Shown piece by piece: positions 35,201 to 43,625 of a DNA stretch of 64,000 nucleotides. Every line of letters begins with the position of its first letter. Position 1 is the first letter of the stretch. The translations under genes and the position numbers were made by a program. Source of the stretch: Archaeoglobus sp. JdFR-24 (GTDB lineage Archaea; Halobacteriota; Archaeoglobi; Archaeoglobales; Archaeoglobaceae); assembly GCA_002011215.1 (NCBI GenBank), contig MTML01000137.1:41182-105181 (forward strand), written 5' to 3'. The notes under the pieces were generated by a model that saw only the letters and a program-made list of their open reading frames with translations, searched no databases and was not told where the DNA came from.

Positions 35201-36034
35201 ATGAAAAAAGAAGGTAGTCTGGTACTTGAAACTAATGTTAAAAATACTTGGTGTCCTGGTTGCGGTAATTTTGGCATTCTAAGGGCTTTTAAAAAAGCAG
35301 TCAAAATGCTCGAGGAAGAGAACATAAACCCGAGAAAAATAGTTGTTGTTTCAGGAATTGGGTGTCATGGTAAGATATCGGATTATCTGAACCTGTCTTC
35401 CTTTCACTCGATACATGGGCGTGTTCTTCCTTTTCTTACAGGTCTTAAGCTTGCGAATCCTGAACTTTTTGCGGTTGGATTTTCGGGAGATGGTGATGCT
35501 CTGAATGAGGGAATTGCACATTTAATTCACTCTGCAAGGAGAAATATCGATGTAACTCTCTTTGTTCACAACAATGGTGTCTTTGGTCTCACAACCGGGC
35601 AGGCCACAGCAACAAGCCCCCATGGATTTAAAAGCAAATCAACACCAGCTGGAAATCCAGAGTTTCCTTTAAACTCTGCAGCTCTCTCTCTTGTCTCTGG
35701 AGCCACATTTGTTGCAAGAGCGTTCTCTGGAGACATAGACCATCTCTCGCATATAATGAAGGAAGCCATAAAGCACAGAGGTTTCTCATTTGTCGAGATT
35801 TTGCAACCCTGTGTAAGCTTTAATGACACATGGGATTATTACCGTGAGAACATCGATAGATTAGATAATTATTCTCGAGATGAATTCAATTTTGAAGAAT
35901 CACTGAAGCTTTGTTATCAGGAAAATCCCATTTTGACGGGCATACTTTACAGAGAAGAAAAAGAAACACTTGATAGCGTTCTTAAATCTGTGAATGCACA
36001 GGACATACATGAGCTGATCGAAAGAATTGGTTGA
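35201..36034 (+). CDS. 2-oxoacid:ferredoxin oxidoreductase beta subunit
   Basis: A 277-residue thiamine diphosphate-binding subunit. The WCPGCGNFG motif gives cysteines for the proximal [4Fe-4S] cluster, VVSGIGCHGK follows, and the TPP/Mg motif is GFSGDGDALNEG. GLTTGQATATSPHG matches the family. GGTGA at 35193-35197 lies four bases before ATG 35201, and the start is 4 bases after the alpha stop, so the two are coupled. Confidence 0.92.
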   Translation: MKKEGSLVLETNVKNTWCPGCGNFGILRAFKKAVKMLEEENINPRKIVVVSGIGCHGKISDYLNLSSFHSIHGRVLPFLTGLKLANPELFAVGFSGDGDALNEGIAHLIHSARRNIDVTLFVHNNGVFGLTTGQATATSPHGFKSKSTPAGNPEFPLNSAALSLVSGATFVARAFSGDIDHLSHIMKEAIKHRGFSFVEILQPCVSFNDTWDYYRENIDRLDNYSRDEFNFEESLKLCYQENPILTGILYREEKETLDSVLKSVNAQDIHELIERIG

Positions 36035-36422
36035 CTGTATGACTGGTTAACGGATAAAAAATAGGAAAAAAACAAAAATAGGGAGGGGGAACCTGACTCT
36101 AATTTATAATGATTGTATATTAACTTTTCGGTTTTTTTGCAGATTTAGTTAGAATTAGGTACCACCAGAGATGTTATTACCACTCAAAGTCTACCACTCA
36201 AAGTCTCAAACAAAAAAGTTCAACAGTCTGAATATTGCCCTGTGGGGAAACGAATTTCCGAATATATACAGTAGAATTGAAATATTATCTTTAGAGCTAT
36301 ACACGAATTATTTTTTGGTTCTGATTACACCAGGTCAGTTTTGCTCAATGGGAGATCATTCCGCAATCTAATGTCATTAAACAATTATTGGGTTGACAAT
36401 AAGAAAATAAATAATTGAAAAA
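36035..36422. other. intergenic region, no gene seen
   Basis: AT-rich spacer between convergent genes. It holds a perfect 14-bp tandem duplication, TACCACTCAAAGTC, at 36178-36191 and 36192-36205. A 66-codon open frame at 36171-36371 has no ribosome site and a non-coding-like composition, so I do not call it. No RNA gene is recognisable. Confidence 0.5.
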
Positions 36423-37436
36423 CTATAACCCGATTTCGAGAGATCTGTTGGTTTCTCTTATGCTCTCTTCCTTGTCTTTCAGATCAAGCATCGCTCTTAT
36501 TGCATCGATGTTCTCGGGCACGACTATTGATTCCTGATTTATTGCCTGTGTAATATAGACTTCTCCATCCACCACACCTATTGAGTCAGCCCATACAGCG
36601 TTCTCGTATAGATCATATCTCATTCTGAGTTCCCTTGCATATTCGATTATTTTGGTAGTTGATGTGAAGCCATTATTGGAATCTATCAGCATGATCCTCG
36701 GTTCAGCTGATAGCACATCCAGGATATCGGATTCGGAAGCAGAAGCCTCGAGTTCGATAGCCACAGAATGAACATGCATGAGGGTGGTCGGAACTTTAAA
36801 GGCTGTTGTTACTATATTTACCTCAGGAAGGACTGATTGTACATCCGGTCCGTGATGGGAGGGCAGTTTAATAGGGTTTGGTGCAATTCCATTGACAAGT
36901 CCTTTTTTGTCCTCCTTGGGGTCGACAACCCTCCTGATCATCGTGGCCCTCACCTTTTTGATCGGGAAGTTTTTCATGATCGTGTAGATCAACCTTGTCA
37001 ATCCGGTCGTATTGCAGCTAACAACCCTCACGAATTGCTTTCCCACAGCCTTTTCGTAATTGGCAATAGCGTTGAATGAAACCTCAGCAACATCTTTTTT
37101 CTCTCCACCCTGAAATATTGCTTTAACCCCCATTTTTTCGTAGAGTTTTTTGTTCTCTGCACCAACCTTGTTCGGAGAACAGTCAATTACAATGTCAGCA
37201 TCCTTGAGGAGATCTTCAATGCTGCCCTCTACTTGCACACCCGCCTCCTCAAAAGCCTTTAATCTTTCAGGTATTGCGGCATACAGTTTATATCCTTTTT
37301 TAACTGCCATTTTCGCATCAAAATCCGGCTTTGTTTTTGTAACTCCCACGACTTTCATATCTGATTGCAAACTGATAGCATCAGCAACTCTCTTTCCGAT
37401 CGTTCCATATCCATTTATAGCAACCTTTACAACCAT
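36423..37436 (-). CDS. gap: type II glyceraldehyde-3-phosphate dehydrogenase
   Basis: A 337-residue archaeal-type GAPDH (NAD(P)-dependent, phosphorylating). VKVAINGYGTIGKRVADAI is the Rossmann motif and C141 in VVSCNTTGLTR is the catalytic cysteine. It acts in gluconeogenesis or glycolysis. Two ATGs are in frame (37442 and 37436); GGAGGG lies six bases before 37436, so I take that one. It follows the CooT-like gene by two bases, so the pair is co-translated. Confidence 0.95.
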   Translation of the reverse strand: MVVKVAINGYGTIGKRVADAISLQSDMKVVGVTKTKPDFDAKMAVKKGYKLYAAIPERLKAFEEAGVQVEGSIEDLLKDADIVIDCSPNKVGAENKKLYEKMGVKAIFQGGEKKDVAEVSFNAIANYEKAVGKQFVRVVSCNTTGLTRLIYTIMKNFPIKKVRATMIRRVVDPKEDKKGLVNGIAPNPIKLPSHHGPDVQSVLPEVNIVTTAFKVPTTLMHVHSVAIELEASASESDILDVLSAEPRIMLIDSNNGFTSTTKIIEYARELRMRYDLYENAVWADSIGVVDGEVYITQAINQESIVVPENIDAIRAMLDLKDKEESIRETNRSLEIGL

Positions 37437-37438
37437 AA

Positions 37439-37624
37439 TCATCCCTCCACTACGATTCTGTGTTCTTTCATGTCCATCAGGGTTATTTTACCCTCAACCT
37501 CGGAACTCTCACCAAGAATACCATAAAGTTTGATTTTTTCACCGTCAATTTCGATTCTTACAACGTCCTCCATTACAACAGTTTCTCTACCATTTTTGAG
37601 CAAAACCACCTTCGACTCACACAT
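37439..37624 (-). CDS. CooT-like small nickel-binding protein
   Basis: A 61-residue protein matching the CooT family: MCESKV at the N-terminus, VVMEDVVRIEIDG, KLYGILGESSEVEGKI and a C-terminal HRIVVEG. In bacterial CooT the Cys2 residues of a homodimer bind Ni(II), and the protein works in carbon monoxide dehydrogenase maturation. Here Cys2 is conserved. No CO dehydrogenase gene is in the window, and the gene is fused in an operon with GAPDH, so the partner is unclear. Confidence 0.82.
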   Translation of the reverse strand: MCESKVVLLKNGRETVVMEDVVRIEIDGEKIKLYGILGESSEVEGKITLMDMKEHRIVVEG

Positions 37625-37703
37625 ACTATCACCAGTTCTATCATATATAGTAAGTTAAAAAGTTTTTTCGATTAAGTCAATATTTAATCATGATATTGAG
37701 TGA

Positions 37704-39014
37704 TTAAACTCGCATCTGAAGCGCCTTTATCAGCTCAGGGATATTGTTTTCTTCAGCATACTTTCTGAGATCTTCACCTTTAACTGCAGCATCAATTGCA
37801 GCTCTAAAGGCTCTTGCTCCTGCAGCAGGACCGTCAGGATGGGCGTGAATTCCACCCCCAGCAGCCACAACCACATCTTTACCAAGCGTCTGGATTAATT
37901 TTGGAACAGTCGAAGGCACTATCCCTCCTGATGGCATTGGGAATACTGGTTTGATATCGTAAAACGAATATATGAGTGATTTTGCAACGGCCAGATATTT
38001 CTCCTCAGGAAATATCGCTTTCCCGTAGGGAGCGGGATAAACAACTATATCCGCTCCGGCAAGCCTCGGCAGTTTTCCGAGTATGAGATCTGATCTGATT
38101 CCGGAGAATGGAGATTCATAGTAAATTCCAGCACAGTCCATGTGGGCCATTATTGGAACTTTGATGCTTGGGTCCTCAGCAAGCTTTCTCAGCACAGGAA
38201 GCCCTGTGGCAAGATAATTCACAAGAAGACAGTTGGCACCCAGTTCAACAGCCCTGTCAGCATTCTCAAACACATCCGGGATATCATCGGAGATATTCAC
38301 AGCATAAAGTGTCTTCTCACCTTTTTCCTCGTTTGCTTTATCTATTGCTTCCATATATTTTGTCACTCTTTCCTCGACTGAGTTGAACGGTCTATTGCCC
38401 AACAGCTCATCATCCTTCACTATATCAACACCCCCTCTTGCAACCTCGTATGTGAGTTTTGCACCCAGGTCTGGCGGAAAGCCTGTACATGGTTTGATCA
38501 TGTTGTTAAGCAGAGGTCTATCATAAACACCAAGTACCTTTCTTACACCTTCAATTCCGAATTTCGGCCCTTTGAATCCTTTAACGTACTTTTCAGGGAA
38601 TTTTAAGTCGAGTAACTTGACCTTCCCTGCCATGGATATGTTTCCAATAACGGCGGTGAAGAGCATTGATATAGTGCTACCGATGTTATCGAAAGGAAAG
38701 GCGATCTGGACTATGTATTCTCTCCATCTAACCTCGTCGGGTATCATGAACTCGTAATCCGGTACTTCATAGATACCTATGACTTTGGCAACGTGCTTTT
38801 TCCTCACATCCGGTGACTCTCCTGGCACGGGAATCCAGGTGCCTGTACTCTGCTCTATTGCCATTATCTGTGAAATATCGTTTATGCTCAGCATTTTCGG
38901 GAATGACATGTAGTAGGTTGCGATTATGTAATCTTTACCTATTCCTTCAGGTAGTGCTTCTGGATTCGCCTCCAGATCTTCAAATCTTCTAAAAGTCAGT
39001 TTTGGTATCTCCAT
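37704..39014 (-). CDS. RuBisCO-like protein (large-subunit homologue, form IV-like)
   Basis: A 436-residue RuBisCO large-subunit fold protein. Metal-site residues are kept: K174 (K175 in spinach numbering), the carbamylated-lysine motif GVDIVKDDE with K200, D202, E203, K332 (K334), SGG at 362-364 and GGG at 386-388. E54, T59, W60 and N125 are kept too. However, C176 replaces K177, M292 replaces R295, A295 replaces H298 and V325 replaces H327. These changes and phrases such as VPIMAHMDCAG and YPAPYGK are closer to the RuBisCO-like proteins (for example MtnW) than to form III. Carbon fixation is therefore unlikely; an enolase/isomerase-type reaction on a sugar phosphate analogue is inferred. 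It sits 9 bases downstream of a saccharopine-dehydrogenase-like gene. Confidence 0.88.
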   Translation of the reverse strand: MEIPKLTFRRFEDLEANPEALPEGIGKDYIIATYYMSFPKMLSINDISQIMAIEQSTGTWIPVPGESPDVRKKHVAKVIGIYEVPDYEFMIPDEVRWREYIVQIAFPFDNIGSTISMLFTAVIGNISMAGKVKLLDLKFPEKYVKGFKGPKFGIEGVRKVLGVYDRPLLNNMIKPCTGFPPDLGAKLTYEVARGGVDIVKDDELLGNRPFNSVEERVTKYMEAIDKANEEKGEKTLYAVNISDDIPDVFENADRAVELGANCLLVNYLATGLPVLRKLAEDPSIKVPIMAHMDCAGIYYESPFSGIRSDLILGKLPRLAGADIVVYPAPYGKAIFPEEKYLAVAKSLIYSFYDIKPVFPMPSGGIVPSTVPKLIQTLGKDVVVAAGGGIHAHPDGPAAGARAFRAAIDAAVKGEDLRKYAEENNIPELIKALQMRV

Positions 39015-39023
39015 ATAACCACC

Positions 39024-40238
39024 TCATAACGGGAATATTTTTCCAGGATCGATCAATTTTTTGTTTCCGGCTTCATCGAAATATTCTATTATAAGGGGTA
39101 AATCCCCTCTACCACTGGATTTTAATACCTTTTGAGCGAGCATTAGTACATCTAATGGATTTAAGCAAGCTTCTGGTGGTAAAACTCCCTTTTCCGTTAT
39201 TTTTCCCTCTCCCATCAGCATCACTCCAATGGCAGCCGGAATCCCCGTCCCCTCTCCCATTCCCTGACCTTTAGAGCTGAGAGAGAAGGAATATTTTTCC
39301 CTCTCTCCATCTCTTTCTCCTTTAACAACCACCTTCAAACAGCCTACAGGCTCTTTAAAACCGGTCTTTTCAAGTAATTTTTCTCTTTGGGAAAGGATGA
39401 AAGCAACAGCAAATTCTAATGGAGGGATTTCAGCATCACCAACCTTGATGGGTTCAGTGTTCGTAATTCCAAGTCTGACGATGCCCTTGATAAGTTCTGC
39501 ATATTCTGGGGGAAGTACAAGCCCGAGATTGGTCACTCTTTTAACACCTTTTATGTACCTCGGCAGGGTAATGGTCTCCGGATGTGGATATGCGTACACT
39601 CTGTAAGTCCCGATTCCGGGAAACTCAACATCCTCTTCGAGCATTTTGCCGCTTTCCTCAAATAGTTTAACAGTTCTGAATTCACCATCCAGGTAAACGG
39701 GTATATCCATCTCCATTGAATGTATTCTGTGCTTTACGACAGCTGCTCCTTCTGTTGGTTCTCCACCATGGGCATGATAAATATCGACAGATTCTATTTT
39801 CATAAAACTCTCACAAAACTTAACAAGAACATTTGCAAGGCCTGGAGAACTTCCCATTCCTATCAGTGCAGAAACACCCTTTTCCCTTGCCACATCATGC
39901 AGTTTAAACTGTTCAATAGTTGCATCGAGGTCATCACAGACATCAACATAGTTCACGCCCTCATCAATCGAGATTTTAAGGATTGTAGGGCCATATTCAT
40001 AGAAAGGGCCGATGCAGTTAAGAACGACATCAGAATTTTTTATAACATCTCTTAATTGCTCGGAATCTTTTGCGTTGCATTTAACCGCACGCGCACTACA
40101 AGTGCATGAGGAGGCAACACCTTCAGCATAACTTATATTTATATCTCCAATTATGATCCTATCGAACTCACCGCTTGCATCAAGAACCTGCACTGCTGTG
40201 CTTCCGACTGTACCACACCCAAGAACAGTCACACGCAT
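39024..40238 (-). CDS. saccharopine dehydrogenase-like reductase
   Basis: A 404-residue protein of the saccharopine dehydrogenase/homospermidine synthase fold. It opens with a Rossmann motif (VTVLGCGTVGSTAVQVL), then VVLNCIGPFYEYGP, NYVDVCDD and IGMGSSPGLANVLVK. The C-terminal domain has GQGMGEGTGIPAAIGV and EACLNPLDVLML. Relatives make or split secondary amines of amino acids with NAD(P)H. There is no lysine pathway beside it, so the substrate is unknown. It is the first gene of a two-gene operon with the RuBisCO-like protein, and the pairing suggests a common pathway. Confidence 0.85.
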   Translation of the reverse strand: MRVTVLGCGTVGSTAVQVLDASGEFDRIIIGDINISYAEGVASSCTCSARAVKCNAKDSEQLRDVIKNSDVVLNCIGPFYEYGPTILKISIDEGVNYVDVCDDLDATIEQFKLHDVAREKGVSALIGMGSSPGLANVLVKFCESFMKIESVDIYHAHGGEPTEGAAVVKHRIHSMEMDIPVYLDGEFRTVKLFEESGKMLEEDVEFPGIGTYRVYAYPHPETITLPRYIKGVKRVTNLGLVLPPEYAELIKGIVRLGITNTEPIKVGDAEIPPLEFAVAFILSQREKLLEKTGFKEPVGCLKVVVKGERDGEREKYSFSLSSKGQGMGEGTGIPAAIGVMLMGEGKITEKGVLPPEACLNPLDVLMLAQKVLKSSGRGDLPLIIEYFDEAGNKKLIDPGKIFPL

Positions 40239-40315
40239 TTTATCACCATAATAAATTAAAGATTAAAAAGATATAAAATTTGTTATCTAATCTTCAAATC
40301 AAACCACATATAAAA

Positions 40316-41158
40316 TTAAACCATTTCTGAGGTGAAAATCCTCCCAAATCGCTTTACAACTTCATATCCACTTTTAATTTCTTCATTAAAATCAATTTCA
40401 AGGAAAGCAGCTTTATTGAGTCCATAGGGTTTCATACATGAGCCAACTGTCAAAACCATTCCATCCTGTTCTACTTTAAGAACCTTATATGGTTGGTGGG
40501 ATCTGACTATCACCTCTACTCCGACTTCATTGAGAAACGCCTTTGTTGTTCTTTTCCCAAAAAAGTACATCACACCTCTCTTGAAATTCTCACCGTTCTC
40601 ATCTTTCTCCCATGGATCATTCCAGAGCATCTCAATGACCATTTCATCTGACGGATTTAAAAAATCCTCTTTTTTGAACTCAGGTGGATCCTCTCTTCCC
40701 TTTGTAGGAATTCCAGCGTGTATGAACCAGTATTTCTCCTTTGCAATAGCCGATACTGGCAGCTTCTCCCATAATTTATTTAGTCTTCTGTGAACTTCAT
40801 TGCTCCCATAATATTCTTTAATCTGGGAAGGCAGCTCATGGGGAACCACGGCATCGCTTTCATGATTGCCGCGAAGAAGGATAACATTCTGGTTTTCGTT
40901 AAACTTTTTCAGAATTTGGTAATAGCTCTCAACAGGCTCGTCCCCTCTATCTGCGTAATCTCCTAAAAATATGGCTCCATCCTTTATTCTGTTTAAAATG
41001 TAGCTTAAAGACTTTAAATCAGCATGAATATCGCCAATAACCAGACCCCTGTTGAACTCAACTACCATACATCTCTCCCCGGATAACTTAGAAATAGCTC
41101 TGTCGAGTTCCTCAAGAAAGTACTCTTCAGGAATTCTATGATTTGATGCCATTGACAT
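40316..41158 (-). CDS. PPP-family Ser/Thr protein phosphatase-like protein
   Basis: A 280-residue calcineurin-like metallophosphoesterase with the full PPP signature order: GDIHADLKSL, GDYADRGDE, LRGNHES, then a C-terminal HAGIPTKG and RSHQPY. These residues bind two metals and the phosphate. The order and spacing match the eukaryote-like PPP phosphatases that are scattered through archaea. ATG 41158 or 41152 are possible starts. Substrates are unknown. It is monocistronic, divergent from the FGGY kinase. Confidence 0.88.
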   Translation of the reverse strand: MSMASNHRIPEEYFLEELDRAISKLSGERCMVVEFNRGLVIGDIHADLKSLSYILNRIKDGAIFLGDYADRGDEPVESYYQILKKFNENQNVILLRGNHESDAVVPHELPSQIKEYYGSNEVHRRLNKLWEKLPVSAIAKEKYWFIHAGIPTKGREDPPEFKKEDFLNPSDEMVIEMLWNDPWEKDENGENFKRGVMYFFGKRTTKAFLNEVGVEVIVRSHQPYKVLKVEQDGMVLTVGSCMKPYGLNKAAFLEIDFNEEIKSGYEVVKRFGRIFTSEMV

Positions 41159-41246
41159 TATCTTTCATTTACAATTTTTAAATTTTAATTCTCTGGAATC
41201 GGTTAAAGAGTAATGATTAAATATTTTAGTTATTTAAATTGGCTTT

Positions 41247-42785
41247 ATGAAATATATCCTCGCCCATGATGTGGGGACGAGCGGTAGCAAGGGCACACTC
41301 ATAGATATGAACTGCAATATAATCGCTTCAGAATCCGCTGAATATGAAATCATTTTTCCTGAGAAAGGGTATGCTGAGCAGAATCCTGATGATTGGTGGA
41401 ATGCTGTGATCAAAACTACAAACATAATCCTTGAAAAATCGGGAGTTAAAGGGGTAGAAATTGCTGGCATCGTTTTTTCCGCTCAGATGGCTGGCACTAT
41501 CCCTGTAAATAAAGAGGGAACGCCTCTGATGAATTGCTTAACATGGCTTGATACAAGGGCGGCAAAGCAGGCCAAAAAAATTGTTGGGAGTGGTCTTCTG
41601 AAAATATCAGGTTATACGTTGATACCTCTGATACAATTTCTGAGGATTACTGGTGGTGCTCCAGGACTTGCAGGGAAAGATGCAATCTCGAAGATCCTCT
41701 GGTTAAAAGAGGAAGAGCCGGAAATCTACAGAGATGCTTTTAAGTTTCTTGATGTTAAGGATTATTTGATTTACAGGTGTACTGGGAATTTTGTCACCAG
41801 CAGAGACTGCGCAAACATCACCTGGATGATGGATACAAGACCGGGAAAATTCTGCTGGTCTCAGAGCATTCTGAAAAGATACGGTATAGACAGATCTAAG
41901 CTTCCAGAGATTATGAAATCAACTGATATTGCTGGAAAGCTTACGAAAAAAGCTTCAGAGGAGCTTGGAATTCCTGAAGGCATCCCGGTGGTGAATGGAG
42001 CTGGAGACATGACATCTGCAGCCATTGGGTCGGGAGCTGTTCTTGATGGTGAAACCCATGTTTATGTTGGCACGAGTAGCTGGTTGGCAGCTCATCTCAA
42101 ATCGAGAAAAAAAGACCTGACCCATTATATGGGTAGCATATGCAGTGCAAATCCAGAGATGTATCTCTGTGTTGCAGAGCAGGAAACAGCCTCGGGTTGT
42201 TTGGAATGGATTAAAAGCAACATTGTCCGGGAACTCAGCTACAAGGAGCTTGATGAATTTGTGGAGAGTGTTGAACCTGGGGCAGGAGGAGTTGTGTTCA
42301 CACCATGGTTATTCGGTGAAAGAAGTCCGCTTGACGATCCGGATGTGAGGGGTGGTTTTTACAACTTAAGCCTTGAGCATGATCGAAGTCATCTGGCAAG
42401 GGCCGTTTATGAAGGTGTTGCAGTCAATATTAAATGGGCACTTGAGTACTTTGAAAAACTTGTTAGGGCTGGTGCGAATAGAGTTGATAAGATCTTTATA
42501 ATTGGGGGCGGTGCAAAATCTGAGGTATGGTGTCAGATTTTTGCAGATGCTCTTGCCAGACCGGTTATAAGAGTTGAAAAACCACTTGAAGCGGGTGCAC
42601 GGGGTGCAGCTATAATTGCCATGGTTGGTTTAGGATATTTGAAGGATTTTGAAGCGGTTAAAGAGTTAATCCATACTGAAAAAACTTTCTCTCCAAATAA
42701 AGAACATGTAGAAATTTACGAGGACATTCTCAGTGAATTCAAAAGAATATATAGCAAAAAAGTTTCGAGGAGGAAAAGGTACTAA
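41247..42785 (+). CDS. xylulokinase-like FGGY sugar kinase
   Basis: A 512-residue FGGY kinase. ILAHDVGTSGSKGTLID is the N-terminal phosphate loop, PEKGYAEQNPDDWWNA and CLTWLDTRA are substrate-domain motifs, and NGAGDMTSAAIGSGAV, EQETASGCLEW and FIIGGGAKSEVW belong to the C-terminal domain. It is closest in look to xylulose kinases but could phosphorylate another polyol or sugar. A second, different FGGY kinase (glycerol kinase-like) is at 10394. The start ATG 41247 has an AT-rich, TATA-like region 25-30 bases upstream. Confidence 0.85.
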   Translation: MKYILAHDVGTSGSKGTLIDMNCNIIASESAEYEIIFPEKGYAEQNPDDWWNAVIKTTNIILEKSGVKGVEIAGIVFSAQMAGTIPVNKEGTPLMNCLTWLDTRAAKQAKKIVGSGLLKISGYTLIPLIQFLRITGGAPGLAGKDAISKILWLKEEEPEIYRDAFKFLDVKDYLIYRCTGNFVTSRDCANITWMMDTRPGKFCWSQSILKRYGIDRSKLPEIMKSTDIAGKLTKKASEELGIPEGIPVVNGAGDMTSAAIGSGAVLDGETHVYVGTSSWLAAHLKSRKKDLTHYMGSICSANPEMYLCVAEQETASGCLEWIKSNIVRELSYKELDEFVESVEPGAGGVVFTPWLFGERSPLDDPDVRGGFYNLSLEHDRSHLARAVYEGVAVNIKWALEYFEKLVRAGANRVDKIFIIGGGAKSEVWCQIFADALARPVIRVEKPLEAGARGAAIIAMVGLGYLKDFEAVKELIHTEKTFSPNKEHVEIYEDILSEFKRIYSKKVSRRKRY

Positions 42786-42846
42786 ATTAAAAGGTAATAT
42801 ATTAAATTATATTTAATAAACAACATAAATAACCCATATTACCAAA

Positions 42847-43140
42847 TCACAGAGTAACCATCTGGGCGTGCCAGCAATCTCCAATTTTCAGGACATTTCT
42901 GCTGTCAACGATTCCGATTCTTATTGCAAGATCTACTGCCTTTTTTCCTGTGATGTTTGCTATTGTTGCATTTTCAAGTGCTTTTTTGACAACGTCTTCA
43001 TCGAACTCTTCTTGCCCATAAAACTCCTCTTTAACCTCGATTCTGTAGCCTCCTTCGCTGTAGGTTTTACCGACTAATTCAGGATCGCAAACCGCTACCA
43101 GGACCTCTCCTTTAACTCTGTAAACTCTCATCCGGAACAT
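42847..43140 (-). CDS. DUF424 family protein
   Basis: A 97-residue archaeal protein: VYRVKGEVLVAVCDPELVGKT, EEFYGQEEFDE, NATIANITGKKAVDLAI, and GDCWHAQ at the end. These phrases are characteristic of DUF424, which is usually encoded beside aIF2-beta. The start ATG 43140 overlaps the aIF2-beta stop (TAATG), so translation is coupled. Function is unknown, but the link to initiation factor 2 suggests a translation role. Confidence 0.88.
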   Translation of the reverse strand: MFRMRVYRVKGEVLVAVCDPELVGKTYSEGGYRIEVKEEFYGQEEFDEDVVKKALENATIANITGKKAVDLAIRIGIVDSRNVLKIGDCWHAQMVTL

Positions 43141-43547
43141 TAAAAGTTCCTCACAGGGTGTTTCGCCCCACAGGCGAGGCATTTAACGAATAAAACCCTT
43201 TCCTCCTTCTTGAACTCAGTATCCGGTGAACGGCATTCTCTACAAATCACATATTCTTTAACATATCTGTCAAGCTCTTGCTGAACCTCCTCCTCGGTAA
43301 ATTTACCCTGAAGTATTATTCTCCCATTTTCTATGAAACCTGCAGTTCCCAGGGATTTTACCATGTATTTGAAAATATGGTTCTCTCCTCTATTCAGGAT
43401 TTTTGATATTTGAGACAGGTTCTTTATTATGGTTCTGCTCCCCTCTCTCTGTACCTTTACTCGAGGAATCTCAAATCTCTCTCTTCTGACAACTTCTTCT
43501 GGCATCTCCTCATAGGCTTTTTCAAGGAGTTCCTCGTAACTTCTCAA
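43140..43547 (-). CDS. eif2b: translation initiation factor aIF2 beta
   Basis: A 135-residue beta subunit of aIF2. It has RFEIPRVKVQREGSRTIIKN (binding domain), the central ILNRGENHIFKYMVKSLGTAG and a C-terminal zinc ribbon with CRECRSPD and CLACGAKH. The start is TTG 43547: AGGAGGTG lies at 43553-43560, 5 bases upstream, while an in-frame ATG further up (43580) adds 11 residues not found in the family. It is a clear non-ATG start. Confidence 0.92.
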   Translation of the reverse strand: MRSYEELLEKAYEEMPEEVVRRERFEIPRVKVQREGSRTIIKNLSQISKILNRGENHIFKYMVKSLGTAGFIENGRIILQGKFTEEEVQQELDRYVKEYVICRECRSPDTEFKKEERVLFVKCLACGAKHPVRNF

Positions 43548-43625
43548 TTTAACACCTCCTGAAACAGGGTTATTGTTCAAATTAAATAACTTTTTCTGAT
43601 GTCTAATATTACACTTAACCTACGC

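Noticed and set aside
36171..36371. 66-codon gene in the spacer after the oxidoreductase
   Set aside because: No ribosome site, low-complexity coding potential, and it includes the 14-bp duplication.
37704..39014. Annotation as a carbon-fixing type III RuBisCO
   Set aside because: R295, H298, H327 and K177 equivalents are all replaced, so a normal carboxylase is unlikely.
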